A stretch of DNA of 64,000 nucleotides from Monocercomonoides exilis (Eukaryota; Preaxostyla; Oxymonadida; Polymastigidae): contig LSRY02000047.1 in assembly GCA_001643675.2 (NCBI GenBank), forward strand, positions 434,001 through 498,000, given 5' to 3'. The notes under the pieces are model-generated. The model worked only from the letters and a program-made list of their open reading frames with translations. It did no database searches and was not told the DNA's origin. Each line of letters begins with the position of its first letter. Positions within the stretch are counted from its first letter, which is position 1. Of the stretch, positions 1 through 11,162 are shown one piece after another. Made by a program: the position numbers and the translations under genes.

Positions 1-560
1 AATGAATGCACTTCTCCTGGAATTCAACTGACCTTTCACAACAAATGAAAATCTCCTCATTGTCAGCGAACTCGAACGTCCAACAAGCCATTTTCATGTG
101 AATGATCCTTTATCATTTTCTTCCACACATCCTCCAATTGCATCCACAAGCACACAATCAAATCCATTGTTCACTTCTGCCTCTGAATGGTATGAACATC
201 CAGTTATCGCCAATTCTCCAGTTCTATTTGAAATAATCGTTTTGGCTGAATTGTCAAATCCAGATACCAGTTGCAGTTTGATATTTGTTCATTCAGGATG
301 AATATCATTTCCCATGAAACATTCCAGTTGACTTTCAATTACCTTTTCAACACTCAATATTGCTTTTGTATCTTCTTCTCCCATTGATGAAGCCTTTTTG
401 ATCTGATAATTGGACACATCATATGAATCTCGAATAACACTTGATCCTTCAATCTGAATTGTTTTCATTTCATCTCCCTCTTTCATGTTTTCCATCCCTT
501 TCCACATTGTGAAGCATGGATCTTCTTCACTTCCACAACGTGCAACATCAAATCCATTAG
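1..560 (-). pseudogene. Fragment of a Pmp-like beta-helix surface receptor
   Basis: Read on the minus strand, one frame gives GFDVARCGSEEDPCFT near 500-555. This is the module-head motif of the giant receptor genes at 42,983 and 59,783 (compare GFDVRRCGSEFEPCRT there). It is followed by I-x-x-S-V-I-R-D-S-Y-D-V-S (compare TTIQDAHDVSGF) and by strand-like text such as GELAITGCSYHSEAEVNNGF. The frame is broken by TGA at 289-291 and TGA at 94-96, but it remains recognisable down to the window start. Upstream of about 560 the similarity stops, where an AG that could be a splice acceptor or a truncation point occurs. It is most likely a dead partial copy of the family. It continues beyond the window, so its full extent is unknown. 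Confidence 0.75.
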
Positions 561-1489
561 AACAGCTAAATCAATCTTATTTTTCATTTTTTTTTAATAA
601 ACATAAAAATGACAAATCTTTATTAAGTTCATTGTTTTTTACAATACAATTTTGAATTGTTTTGTGTGATAGTTGTTTATTTTTGCAAGATTTATTCATT
701 AATGCATGTTTTGATCGAGCCTAATACAAAAAAACAAGATAATACCAAAGAACAAGTAAATATTTGAAGAATAATATAAATATAAATTTCATTAATATAA
801 AAAGTGTCATTCGCAACCTATTTTGATATTTTTATCTGCATGCCAATTAACATTATAGAGGAAAAGTACGTGTAACCTTATTGAAAAAAATAAGCTGCTT
901 TAAATACAAAACAAGTGCGCATATTATAATATGCTAAAATTTACTTACATAAGCATGCGAATTACGAATTTTTGAGTTCGATTTCTGCTCAAACAGCATT
1001 TTTAACTTTTCATATAAAAATATATTTATTGTGGGTTAGATCAAAAATATTTTATAAATTTTTTTATTCGTAATTTATATTTTTTATGATGAAAATTTAT
1101 TAATAAAATAAATTTAAATTAAAATATAAGCACATTGGATGTCCAAAAATCGCGTTTTCTTTAAAATTTGAATAATTTTTTATGAAATTCATGTTTTCAT
1201 AGGTCATTTTTCAAAAATCATTTTTTTCAACAAATAAAATTCTTTTCGAAAAATCGGTCCATAAAAAGTTTTCAAATAATTATTATCTATTAATTCGCTA
1301 TTATTTGAGGGTTAAAAAACGCAAATTGCAAAAGGAACGCGTTTGAACCTATGCCAAAAACTGTTCCAAAAGATCTTGCAGCATTCAAATATTAACAAAT
1401 TGAAATAGAAGGTAATTGAATCTGGAGGATGACATAAAAATACTATGAAGAAATCATGATGGAAAACATTTAACCTTCTGTTTGAAAAA
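561..1489. other. AT-rich intergenic DNA
   Basis: No supported gene. The sequence is strongly AT-rich, with A and T runs and no long open frame on either strand. Confidence 0.6.
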
Positions 1490-2240
1490 AGAATTGAATT
1501 GTTATGGTCGGAAGCATTTGTGCTTTTTAATACAAACGGACATTTATCGAGACTTTGCTAGCCAGTTATTTTATTGTGTTGTGAACATTCTGTGGAAATT
1601 GTTATTTCGTCATCTCATTTTTCTCATTTTTTCAAATCACTTGATCTGTTATTGTTTGTTCAATAAAGAATGATATTGTTTTCTTCTTTCGAACCTCCTG
1701 TTGAAAATGGAAAAACAGCATGCAATAAAGTCTTTTCAGCCAGTATTGGCAGATGATGTGAGTGCTGCCTTTGATTCAAAAACTTTCAAAAAAATCAAAT
1801 AATTTATGCTGCATATAACAGTTTGATCCTTGAGTTGCAAAGTTTGAATTACTATATCAGTCTTCAATGACGATAATATCTGAAATAAGTTCATTGTGTG
1901 TTCTTCATCCTGTGTACTTAACATGAAAATTCAAACGAGTGATAATTTTGTTCAGGAAACTGTTCTAAACAAAGAAGGTTTGAATTATTAACAAAAGATT
2001 GAAATGATATTTATATCTTATTTTCTATTATTTCTTCCGAGAAAAAGAAAAAAGCGAATCCTGCACCTTGAAATTAAATCTGCAAAAATATATGTCCAAG
2101 AGGAAAACAAACGATGAAAAATGTGATGCGAAAATAAAATGTGAGATGTGCGAACAAACTCATGAAGAAGGAATAATTGAATTTTTTATGTTTTTAGGAA
2201 AAAACCGTTAAAGAAAAAAAGCTTTTGAAACAAATTGTGG
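1490..2240 (+). pseudogene. Probable DDE_1 (pogo-like) transposase relic
   Basis: From 1523 the plus strand reads NGHLSRLC, a stop, then about 20 residues further IVISSSHFSHFFKSLDLLLF. This matches the order of the second catalytic block of DDE_1 transposases, where a D-x-H-x-S-H/R motif is followed by PxHxxHxLQPLDxxxF. Clearer copies occur elsewhere in this window (for example 8285-9588). Several stops interrupt it. A short open stretch at 2092-2211 encodes 39 residues with a C-x-x-C pair (KIKCEMCEQTHEEG); this could be the basic, cysteine-bearing tail of the same element. The assignment rests on short motifs only. Confidence 0.45.
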
Positions 2241-3997
2241 AAATCAACATGTGGGTGATCATTTTTGAAGTCATAACTTTTTTCTGTGCATTGATAATAA
2301 AAAGTATTTATTTCTTTGAAGAAGAAATTGCACATTTAAAAAAATAATGAATGATAAATGTTTTTAAAAGCCGACGTTAAAATGATAATCATGAAAAAAT
2401 ATTCTTTTTAAGTAGTAATAACTTTCAAATGTTCGTTAATCAATATTTAAGTATGTTCACAAACCGAAATACAAGAAAAAGAAAATGTGAATTCAAAAAT
2501 AATCACCTATGTTTGAAGCAAAAATTTATTTTCATTTTAAGAAAATTAAGAGTCGTTAAAAATCGTAGGATAATATTCAAATTGGTCGATTATTTTCCTA
2601 TTTTCACAAATCAGCAAATGTTTCTTTTCGATCGGGGTTTCTTTTGCTCTTTTCTTGTTACAACAAAAAATTATTTTCTTCTATAAATTACATAATTATT
2701 ATTTCTCTAATATATATATTTTTAAGTTTTGGATAAAAGAAACCTTTAAATGGAATCAATAGTTGAAAAACTCAATTGATAAAACATTCTTGATTTTTGT
2801 CCCTTTCACGGGTTTTGTTCACAACTGAACATGAGACTCCTTTTGATGATTTTTGAAAGATGAGTGAGAAAACTTTTTAAAAAAAAGAACATAAATTTAA
2901 TGTAAAAACTCAAAAGTGAAGTGTTGGAAAGGTTTTGAAAAGTTGGAAACGAATATTTTTTTCACAAGCTTTTATGAGCCATTCATTTTTTTTTTTTTTT
3001 TTTTTTTTTCGTTTGTTTTTACAAAGATCGATTATCGTTTTTTGAACAATAACATATTTGATCAATATTTTTATCAAAATAAGATGCTTTTCCTGGGACT
3101 TGATGATCATGATATTTTTATTTTTCTTCGAAACTTGATCTCATATTTGATTGATATATGAAAACTTGAAACAATTTTCAAAAACTCGTTTTTTTCAAAA
3201 GATTTTCATCATGAAAAGGTTGTCAGCAACATTATTGAACTGACTTGAAGTGAATTATTAATTTATTGCAGAAAGATGAATTGAAAACAAAATACCATCG
3301 TTTTCAAACCTTGTTCTTTTCAAAAATGATGGAATATTCACCTTTGATAATCAACAAAAAATTTTTATAAGTCCAAAGAGAAAAAACAATCGAACTTTTA
3401 AGAATTTTCCCAGCCGCACCAAACTGATTGAGTCACAGCGTATTTTATTTATTTTATTAAATGTTATTCAATCAAATCGGTACTTTTTCGCTCTTAAAGT
3501 GGGAAAAGCGAGGAATTTCCTATTTTTTTTGTTTTGTAAGTTATGATCTAAACTTTTTTTGTTTCTTTAATTTCTTCACCATTATTTTGAGTTAGGTTTT
3601 AACATTTTGTTTGTATGTTTGTTATATATTATTAAAACTTTTTATGATCCGTTTATTGAGTTTTGTTTATTTTTTGTTCAGTGCATTTATATCATGTTTT
3701 TATGCAATTTTAACGAGTATAAATAACTTTTAACCATTTTTAACTATATTTTTTATATGTTTAGTATAAATATGAAAGTTCTTAATGTTTTAATAATATT
3801 TTTTTAATAAATTCAGATATTTCACATTTTTATATTTTGTTTTGAGCACAAACAAGAAAACAATGATATTCAATGAAAATTTCTTGTATTTTTATTTATG
3901 TTTTATATTAATTTATATAAAAAAACAAGTCAATAGGAGAATCATATTATTAATGGAAAAAAATGTTAGTGAGGTGAATTAAAAACAATAGAAAAAC
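2241..3997. other. AT-rich intergenic DNA with a T24 run
   Basis: No supported coding sequence. It contains an uninterrupted run of 24 T at 2986-3009. Small open frames on both strands across this run are low-complexity and show no family signature. Confidence 0.6.
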
Positions 3998-5444
3998 TCA
4001 CTGTCTTTGGTTTAACAAGCTCTGCAACGGGGTTTCACTTGCTCTTTTTTCTTTTTTTGAGGTACTAGAGGAAGAAGCAGAAGGAAAGGAAGACGATGAT
4101 GAGGATTGTTGAAGGCGAAGAGACCTCCACTGATTGGGAAGATACCAAGCTTGAGAAAAATCATTGATTTCCATTTCTTCTTCCATTTCGTCTCTTTCAT
4201 TTATTATTATTTCATCTTTTCTTTCTTTTTCTTCGACAGATATTTTCTTCTTTTTTTCCTTTTCCTCTTTTTCCTCTTTTTCCTCTTTTTCTTCTTTTTC
4301 TTCTTCATTTTCTGACTGTGGGTCATGAGAACCGCCTAAAAAGCAAAGTTATGGTTATATTTAAATGAAACCTAGTGTTCTTAACATCATAAACATTAAT
4401 ATCGGTTGAAAAATAAAACCATTTTTATATCTTTGCAAGCAAAAATGTGACACCGGGAGTCAGTTGCAAATCAGGATTCATGCGGTTTTTCAGTTTTGCT
4501 CTATATTTATCGTTGGTCACTTTTTTTGCTCTCATTCGATTTAAATAGTTAAAATGCAAGTCGTTGACAAACCTTCGATTTGCTTCAGAATCCTTTGCAG
4601 TCAACGGATTGTGTAGAATATGAAAATTGACCAAGCAGCACGCAACAGAAAAGTAACTTCCGACTCTGAAGACTTCAAAAGGCCTAGGACGGAGAAAGAC
4701 AGCAAAAAGCGTTTTCAATCTGCCAAAGAAGCGCTTAACGATTACGTGGCGAGAAGCGAGGTGTGGAGTTCCGACTGGTTTGGAAATAATAGCGTCAATT
4801 TCAGCTCTTGCACCAATGAAAGCGGAGTCTGCGAGCACTTTTGAGCCTCCTAGAAGAGCCTGAAATTGAGGGTAAAGATCCTTAAAAATGTTAAAATCGT
4901 GTGTGCTGCCTGTATTCACCGAACTGAGCGTGCATGCTGTGCCGATGCGAGGGTTGACTCCAACTTCTATTTTTACACAGTATATGTGGTGCTTCCCACT
5001 GAAATACTTCTCGCCAAATTCCAAACGTCCAGCAGGCAGGTTGATATGTATGACCGTGCAATCCACAACCACTCCAACATCTTTCATGTCATCTAACCTA
5101 TCTGGCCGAAATGTTAACAGCAAATCAACCAATGGTAATTTTAAATCATTCACAACACTATGAAGAAGTCGAATAAAAGTATTTTTTGTTTTGTAAAAAG
5201 AAGAAGCTATAAAATTAGTGAATGTTGTTGATCCAAGGTGCAAAAATGAAAGAAGCAAAAAAACTTGATCCTCAAAATAACTCAACGCTCTCTCTTTTCC
5301 TCTGTGATATGGTATTTCCTTTTGAAGAAGTTTCAGAAGCAGGTAAAATTCACAACGGGAAAATCCCGTCAGTCTGAAAAATGCCTTTGTCTTATCTCCT
5401 TCAACTTTTTTGCATGCGATTTTTATCAACGACTCTTTCTCCAC
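3998..5444 (-). CDS. PIF/Harbinger-type transposase (DDE_Tnp_4), probably intron-containing, third acid missing
   Basis: The main exon, 5444 to 4425, is open for 339 residues. It shows a DDE_Tnp_4-like endonuclease: first Asp in VVVDCT (about residue 128), GSTHDFNIF (about 180), second Asp in LADSAF (about 206), then RHVIVKRFFGRLK. In this family the last motif normally carries the third acid just before the RFFGRLK-like string. Here that position is Lys (about residue 237), so catalysis is doubtful. The frame starts at a GTG directly after TTTATGTTTCAG, which looks like a splice acceptor, so an upstream exon is likely. At the 3' end, a GT at about 4455 joined to TTTGCTTTTTAG near 4337 would keep the frame open through an acidic, then Ser-rich tail ending at 3998; without this intron it stops at 4425. 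No Myb-like partner gene was seen nearby. Confidence 0.75.
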
Positions 5445-5889
5445 TGAAACATAAAAAAATATAATACTAAAAATGATGACAACAGAATAACCTTTTATTA
5501 TTATTATAATTATGTGATCACACCACCCAGTATCGAAATCATCGGTTGTGACTCAGTCACATTGCATTATTTAAGTCTAAATTGTTTAATATCTATCTCA
5601 ATAAACTTTGATGGATATAAATCAATATGAGTGAATAAATACGAACAAGTTCTAATTTCTCTTTTAAAAAAATCAAAACATCTTTATAAATTATAATCTC
5701 ATTATTTGTTCAAGCAAAAGGAAAAACATGCACACTTTTCCAAGAAGCAAATTAAATTGGATTGAACAACAAAAGTCTAAACGGAACTGTATTTTTTCTC
5801 TATGTTTTCATTATCATCGTGCATAATGCGAAGTCGTTTTTTCTTAATTATTCTTTCTCTCAATTCAAACTTGTTAAATGTCATCTCAT
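5445..5889. other. AT-rich spacer
   Basis: No gene seen. It may hold the 5' exon or promoter of the Harbinger-type gene on the minus strand. A palindromic TGACTCAGTCA occurs near 5548. Confidence 0.5.
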
Positions 5890-7370
5890 AATTCAAACTC
5901 TTCTTATTTGGCTCATAAACGTCGCTGCAATTTCCTTAACTGATTTCTGGATTGCTTCACTTTTTTCGTGCGAATTTTCACACGAATGCTGTCATCCTTT
6001 TTGTCTGGAAAATTTGTGACAGATGTTTTCTCACTTTCTGCTGGCTTCATGTTGCTGCTATCCATATGGCTTGTTTTTGTTTTCATCCTTTTGTTTGTGG
6101 GAGAAAATTTTTCATTTAACTCTGAGTCCCAGTTTGATTATTTATATGTTCTTTGCGAAATGGGTGAATCAGAAACTCTTGACAGAACAGGTGCTGCCAT
6201 CACAGGCCAGATACCAGTTTTTTGAAACGAGCTTTTAATTGTTAATGGAGATGTTGAAGAAGTGAGTGCTTCAGGAAGAACTTTTGCTTATTCACTTTGA
6301 CACAAAAAAGAAGAATGTAGTATCATTAGGTTTATATTATCAGCAAATGTCTTTTTGAATCTCACAAATATGATGCTGTCGCATGGCTGAAATAGATGAG
6401 TGAGATTTGGAGGAAATCTCATGATATTTATTCCTTGTTTATCTACGCATTTCTCAACTTTTTCATTGAGGTGAGAAGGATGATTACCAAGAAGAAAAAC
6501 AATTTTCAGCATGTTCTAAAGTATCATTTATGTTTTGATCAAAAGAATCCAATAAGAAATTATGCAAGTTTCAAAGATGGAATTATCTATCCATCCTGAA
6601 GATAATGAGATAAAATGAATGTTGAATGACAACAAAGTTTAAAATTCAATTCGCAGATTTCGATTTGAATAAAGAAGAAAAAAAGACAAAGACTATTCAT
6701 CAACCCAAACGCAGACGTAAAAAGTGGAAATTTTCCCCCAGCAAATTGAGTATATCGTAAGGATTTGATTTCAAAAAGATACATTTAATTTGCATGAGCT
6801 TTCTCCACATCTCAAAGATGTTTCATCGAAATTAAAAATACCGTTTTCACAAATATTGTATGTTTCCAAAACATTTTTGAATTGATCAAACCATTTACGG
6901 ATACCATCTGGTGACTGTGCCAACATTTTGGATCGTTCTATCGGTTTGGATAATGCAGATTAAAGAATTTTGTTATGATCGATCATATAATATGCAGCTG
7001 AAATACATGGAAATTTTATTTTTGTTTTTTCCTTAGAGTTTTCTTCATAATAATCTTTCATCTAAATAATAAAAAAAATTAAAAGAAATATGAAAATTCC
7101 ATTTCAGACCATTTTGAAGATATCTTTTACTCGAACAACCTTCCCTTCTGAAAGCATAACAAGTGTTTTATTTTCTATTGTTTCAATCATTGAGTCTGTA
7201 ATTATGGAAAGTCTTCCATTGATTCCTACTTCTCTATTATTCTTTTGGGCATTCACTCCTCGATACCAACAGCCTTTCGAAATTATGCCAGATCCTATTG
7301 TCACACGAGGTAACACAACATTATTCTTTATGATTTCAAAAATTTTCTTTGAAATGCTGTCTAATTTCAT
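5890..7370 (-). pseudogene. DDE_1 (pogo-like) transposase relic, copy 2
   Basis: Reading the minus strand downward from 7370: an N-terminal DNA-binding part (GIISKGCWYRGVNAQKNN, then NGRLSIITDSMIETIENK), the segment SPDGIRKWFDQFKNVLE, first catalytic block FNFDETSL (near 6821-6840), SSGWIDNSIFETC (near 6580), second block LLGNHPSHLN (near 6480), FPPNLTHLFQPCD (near 6380), and the C-terminal block SFQKTGIWPVMAAPVLS (near 6200). A basic Lys-rich tail follows. The normal DNHPSH Asp is Gly here. TAA and TAG stops and at least one frame change break it. A 48-bp GT...TTATTTAG segment between about 7062 and 7109 would be an in-frame intron. It faces away from the plus-strand copy at 8285. Confidence 0.8.
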
Positions 7371-8284
7371 AATTTCAGCTCATGCCAATTTTTTTTGTAG
7401 GTCTGATGTAGAAAGTTCGTAATGGTTTGTCATTTTTTATGGTTTTGATCGTTCGACTTCAATAATGAAATTTCAAAAAAGAAATGAAAATCATTTTATT
7501 TTACATGTTTCAGCATAAATACATTCCAAATAATCAATCTCTGAAAATTCGATGATATTAATTAATTTCTTTCTTTGAAGTTTTTGAAATAGAAATATAA
7601 CGTTGTTTCAACAGTTTTTTTGATTTTTTAACAAAAAAATGTGGTTGACTATGAAAAATAACTATTCAAACATAAAGAACAATCTATTCAAATTGGATAA
7701 AATAATCTTTATCCATAATCGTTAATTTTTATAATTAATATCTTTAGGAAAACCAATTCAAAAAAAAAGAACAGGGTTTCAGAAAAATGGAATTTTTGAA
7801 ATATTTGTAATGTTCAGTTGGTTTTAAACCGGATCTAATTCAAATAATTAAGAACAGCTTTTTCATAACGATAAAAGATTTACCATTAAAAATTTCAAAC
7901 TGGACTTACTATTTTATTATTATGAAACTCTCACTCCATTAACGATGAGCTCGAATGTCAAAAACAATTTATTAACTGAAAACCAAAAACAATGAAAGTT
8001 TCATATTTCAAAACAAAAAGCAAAAAAAAATAGTGTTTGCCCGTTTTTGTGAATTTTCAATTAATTATCAAGAACATTAACCATATTAATTTGCGTTTTT
8101 TGACTTTCCTTGCACCTTAAAAGCTTAAATTTCTTATTGAAAAATCCATTATGAATAATAAAAAGCATGGAATTAACTTCTTTTCAGTTACATAGATAAC
8201 TTGCAGCAAGTGAATATAGAGCTTTTGAGTCACCTGTAAAAAAATATTTGTTATTAAACATAACTTTCATGTAAAATGGTAAAC
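7371..8284. other. AT-rich spacer between two divergent transposase relics
   Basis: No gene supported. It lies between the 5' ends of the minus-strand relic (5890-7370) and the plus-strand relic (8285-9588), so it should contain the outer ends of both elements. I could not identify clear terminal repeats by eye. Confidence 0.5.
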
Positions 8285-9588
8285 TGCAGTTGAAGAAAAA
8301 ATTATATCAAAAGGTGCTTGGTTTCGTGTAAAAAGGCAGAAAAGGAAGGAAGAGAAATTGGACACGATGGGGGGGAGGGGAGGTGGGGGGCGGGTCCATT
8401 AATGGTAACGAACAATCAGCTAGAAATAATAGAAAATCAAGTATTTGCTCTTTAATCAGAGCAAGCTGCTATTCGTGAAAGAGATATCCAATAGATGGTA
8501 TGTTATTGTTTTGTTTTAACTTTTCGAATCTATTGCTTCATTTTTATGCGTTGATGTGATTGAAAAAAGTTCAGCTACAGATCAAGAGCAGAAAAAATTC
8601 AACAAAAAGTATGTTTATAAATCGCTCAGAAGAAATAGAATTCTGCATGCTGCTGTTTCAAGACAAATGGAAATAAAGAAAATTGAAGCACATTTTCCAG
8701 ATAAAGTGAGATTTTGGTTTACAAAATTTTCATCACTCATTTCGGAGGATGACATCAGTTCTTCATATATTGGCAATTTTGACGAATCATCTGTGTCAAT
8801 TGGTTCAACAACATCAAAACTTGTTGTTTGCCTCAAAGGACAAAATCCGCCTACTCCTTTATCTTCTCCAAAAGTGACATGTTCCACTTTGTGCATGTGT
8901 ATTTGTGCTGATGGTTCATCATAACCTTGTTGTCTTCTTTGGACTTCGAAAGATCTTCCTTCAGAATTTTCTTCTCTTTCTTATTTCAACATCCACTTTA
9001 TTCCAGCTTCTTCTGGATGGATCACAAAAGAAACATTTAAATCCATCATGTTGAATAACTGGTTTCCTTTTATCATCAATAAATCAAAACTATCTTCAAC
9101 ACACAAAGCTCTTCTGCTAATGGATGACCGCTGAACACATTTCGACGAAACCGTATCAAACATTGCAAAAGAAAAATGAATTCTTCAAAAATTCTCCCCT
9201 CCAAACAAGACGCATCTTCTACAACCATTCGATTCGTGTGTGTTTTCTCAGTTGAAAAATACTCTTTCCAACAAGTTTTGTACACCTAACACGTTTTCAA
9301 TAACCAGTAACAGATCTTCATTGGCAGAAGCACTTCCTGATGCAGTTGCAGCTGCATCAGCTCCATCAACCATTCGATCCTCTTTCATTAAAACAGGTAT
9401 TTGGCCTGTAATGGCAGCTCATGTGTTGGAATGAATTTCAGGTTCTCCGATCCAATCAGTCGCTAAAAGTCTTTTTTGTGACACACAACTTCTCGGTGGA
9501 AAGAAATATTTTTTGGAGAAAGATCTCCGAAAAATGAAATATGAAAAATCAAAAAGCAACAAGAAACAAATTGCGAATCTTCCATAAA
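8285..9588 (+). pseudogene. DDE_1 (pogo-like) transposase relic, copy 1
   Basis: The N-terminal block EKIISKGAWFRVKRQKR (near 8290) matches copy 2. IIENQVFAL and RERDIQ follow near 8430-8490, then a GTATGT donor-like site at 8498. From 8556 one single frame runs to 9588. It shows GNFDESSVSIGS (first acid, near 8770), SSGWITKETFKS (near 9010), LLLMDDR (second acid, near 9111), SPPNKTHLLQPFDSCVF (near 9196), SSFIKTGIWPVMAAHVLE (near 9390) and a Lys-rich tail. Only nonsense codons break it: TAA at 8922, TGA at 9132, TGA at 9177 and TGA at 9432, with no frame change across this kilobase. It is dead, but the frame is intact enough to recognise the whole catalytic domain. Confidence 0.85.
8369..8394 (+). 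other. G-rich tract with G-quadruplex potential
   Basis: Within 26 bases there are G runs of 7, 4, 2, 6 and 3. This is exceptional in a neighbourhood of roughly 25-30% GC. It lies inside the N-terminal part of the decayed transposase. Confidence 0.7.
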
Positions 9589-9670
9589 AGAGCTATCTTT
9601 ATCTCTCGACACATCTTTTTCATCTTCTCAGCCGCAAACAATTTTGAAAGAATTGGATCGATTATTCGAA

Positions 9671-9691
9671 AATAATAATAATAATAATAAC

Positions 9692-9723
<32 letters not shown>

Positions 9724-9738
9724 GAATAATAATAATAA
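9671..9738. repeat. (TAA)n microsatellite
   Basis: About 68 bases of nearly perfect TAA repeat, interrupted by one CAA and one GAA. It directly follows the transposase relic. Confidence 0.95.
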
Positions 9739-10128
9739 ACAAACAAAAAAGGGCTAGATGAATTGGAGGATTAAATAAAGGATCCACTGAATCAATAGCG
9801 TTATTTTCAAGAGCAATTAGAAAAAGAAAAATAACTAAAAAATGATAGAAAGATATTAAAGGAGCATTAAAACAAACAAGTATCGAACTTTGAAATCATC
9901 CAGACTATAATGGATGAAAGTTTTTGACAAAAAGATAAAAAAGAATAGAAAAAAAGATCCACATTATTGATAATATCAAAAAAGACACTGGAAAAAAAAA
10001 CGCTCAGAAAGAAAAAGCAAATTAATTTTACACTCCTTCAAAATAACTTTCTCATCCTAATTGCCGCAAAGTATGTTGGAGAGTTGTATTGCATGATATG
10101 GAATAATTAGCAACAATAATCATTTATA
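9739..10128. other. AT-rich DNA, no gene seen
   Basis: Short A-rich sequence with stops in all frames. Confidence 0.6.
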
Positions 10129-10376
10129 ATATGTCAAAATTTTTTTGAAAAGTTCCATTTGTTTAATTTTCAAATAGAATAAAAATTTCATATTTCTTTC
10201 AAATTTCTGTTTCCACTCACCAAATTTCGCTGTCATGAAAACAAAATCAAGACAATGTTATTATTTCCATTTTAGTGAAGTTTCACAAGAGAGAACATAA
10301 ATTTGATCGAAATATGAAATTTTTTCTTCATTTGAAAATTAAACAAAAGGAACTTTTCAAAAAAATTTTGACATAT
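10129..10376. mobile_element. MITE A, copy 1 (foldback element, about 248 bp)
   Basis: The left arm begins ATGTCAAAATTTTTTTGAAA, then AGTTCC and TTTGTTTAATTTTCAAAT. The right arm is its reverse complement with few mismatches and ends ACATAT at 10,376. The arms are about 75-80 bp around a central GCTGTCATGAAAACAAAATC. Related copies lie at 17,106 and 41,821, with weaker ones near 12,505, 18,430 and 26,330. No coding capacity. Confidence 0.8.
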
Positions 10377-10397
10377 AAAAGGAAATGTGTGAAAATT

Positions 10398-10672
10398 TGG
10401 GGGGAAAATAAAGACTTTCAAGCTTTTTTGCACATAGCACAAAAAATTGCTTTTTTCATAAATTTTTTTCACTTTCTCAAATTTAAAAATAAGTTTGATT
10501 TTAATTTCCTTAAACAGGCATTGTCGAAACGATAACAAAATGTTTTGTGTCATTTCACGAATGCCAAAAAATGGACCCATTTTTATTGTGTTTTTTGATC
10601 TCAAAAAGTCAATGAAAAGTGCATAATTTTACAATGAAAAAGCTTGAAGTTACATATTTCCCCCCATTTTGG
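10398..10672. mobile_element. MITE B, copy 1
   Basis: It starts TGGGGGGAAAATA, then GACTTTCAAGCTTTTTTGCA, and ends with the inverse of a similar string (AAAGCTTGAAGTTACATATT, then TCCCCCC). The internal motif TTTTTATTGTGTTTTTTGAT is shared with 26,458-26,735 and with both arms of the large foldback at 21,998-23,212. Open frames across 10,272-10,604 on both strands are by-products of this structure. Confidence 0.7.
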
Positions 10673-11162
10673 GAATAAAAGTATTTCTGAAGCGTAAAAA
10701 TTACCAATAATGTTAAAAAAAAAATAGTTCAAATTTTATACCAGCAAGAATAACGCTTGCTTTCAAAAGTCCGTGGAAACACGAGCAAAATAATGATCAT
10801 AAAATAAAACTTTGAAAATACAGATCTTTTTTTTGAAGAATTCATCTTCTTAAAAATTGCGGGTGCAACCTTATAATTACTCATTATTTGTTTGAAAATA
10901 AATCTTAACTAATCCAAGTTTCTATTTTAAACAATAAAAGAAAAAAAAATTTAAGATATAATAAAAAATCTGGTCCAAAAAAAATTTTTGCACCATATGC
11001 GTTTATTAATAATTAATTTTTTTGAATAATTCCTCTTGTCTGATTCTCGATTCAAATAATAACTTCACAAACTGATCAAATCTATTTTCTTTCAACTATT
11101 TTTTTTCTTCATTGGTTATAAAAACATTATCAAGTATTCTCTTCAATTTTTGTGAAGCTTTA
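10673..11162. other. AT-rich DNA, no gene seen
   Basis: No open frame of note and no family signature. Confidence 0.55.

Noticed and set aside
3420-5565. Terminal inverted repeats for the Harbinger-type gene (GATTGAGTCACAGCG near 3428 and the inverse GACTGAGTCACAACC near 5550)
   Set aside because: Only about a dozen matching bases, one site is itself palindromic (TGACTCAGTCA), and no 3-bp target duplication is evident.
8556-9588. Reassigned stop codons (oxymonads such as Streblomastix read TAA/TAG as Gln)
   Set aside because: The two giant genes have no in-frame TAA or TAG over thousands of codons, and the relics contain all three stops. The standard code fits best.
9671-9738. CRISPR-like or other regular array
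   Set aside because: It is a plain trinucleotide microsatellite with no spacers.
10272-10604. Overlapping open frames on both strands
   Set aside because: They cross MITE A and MITE B inverted repeats; no protein family signature.
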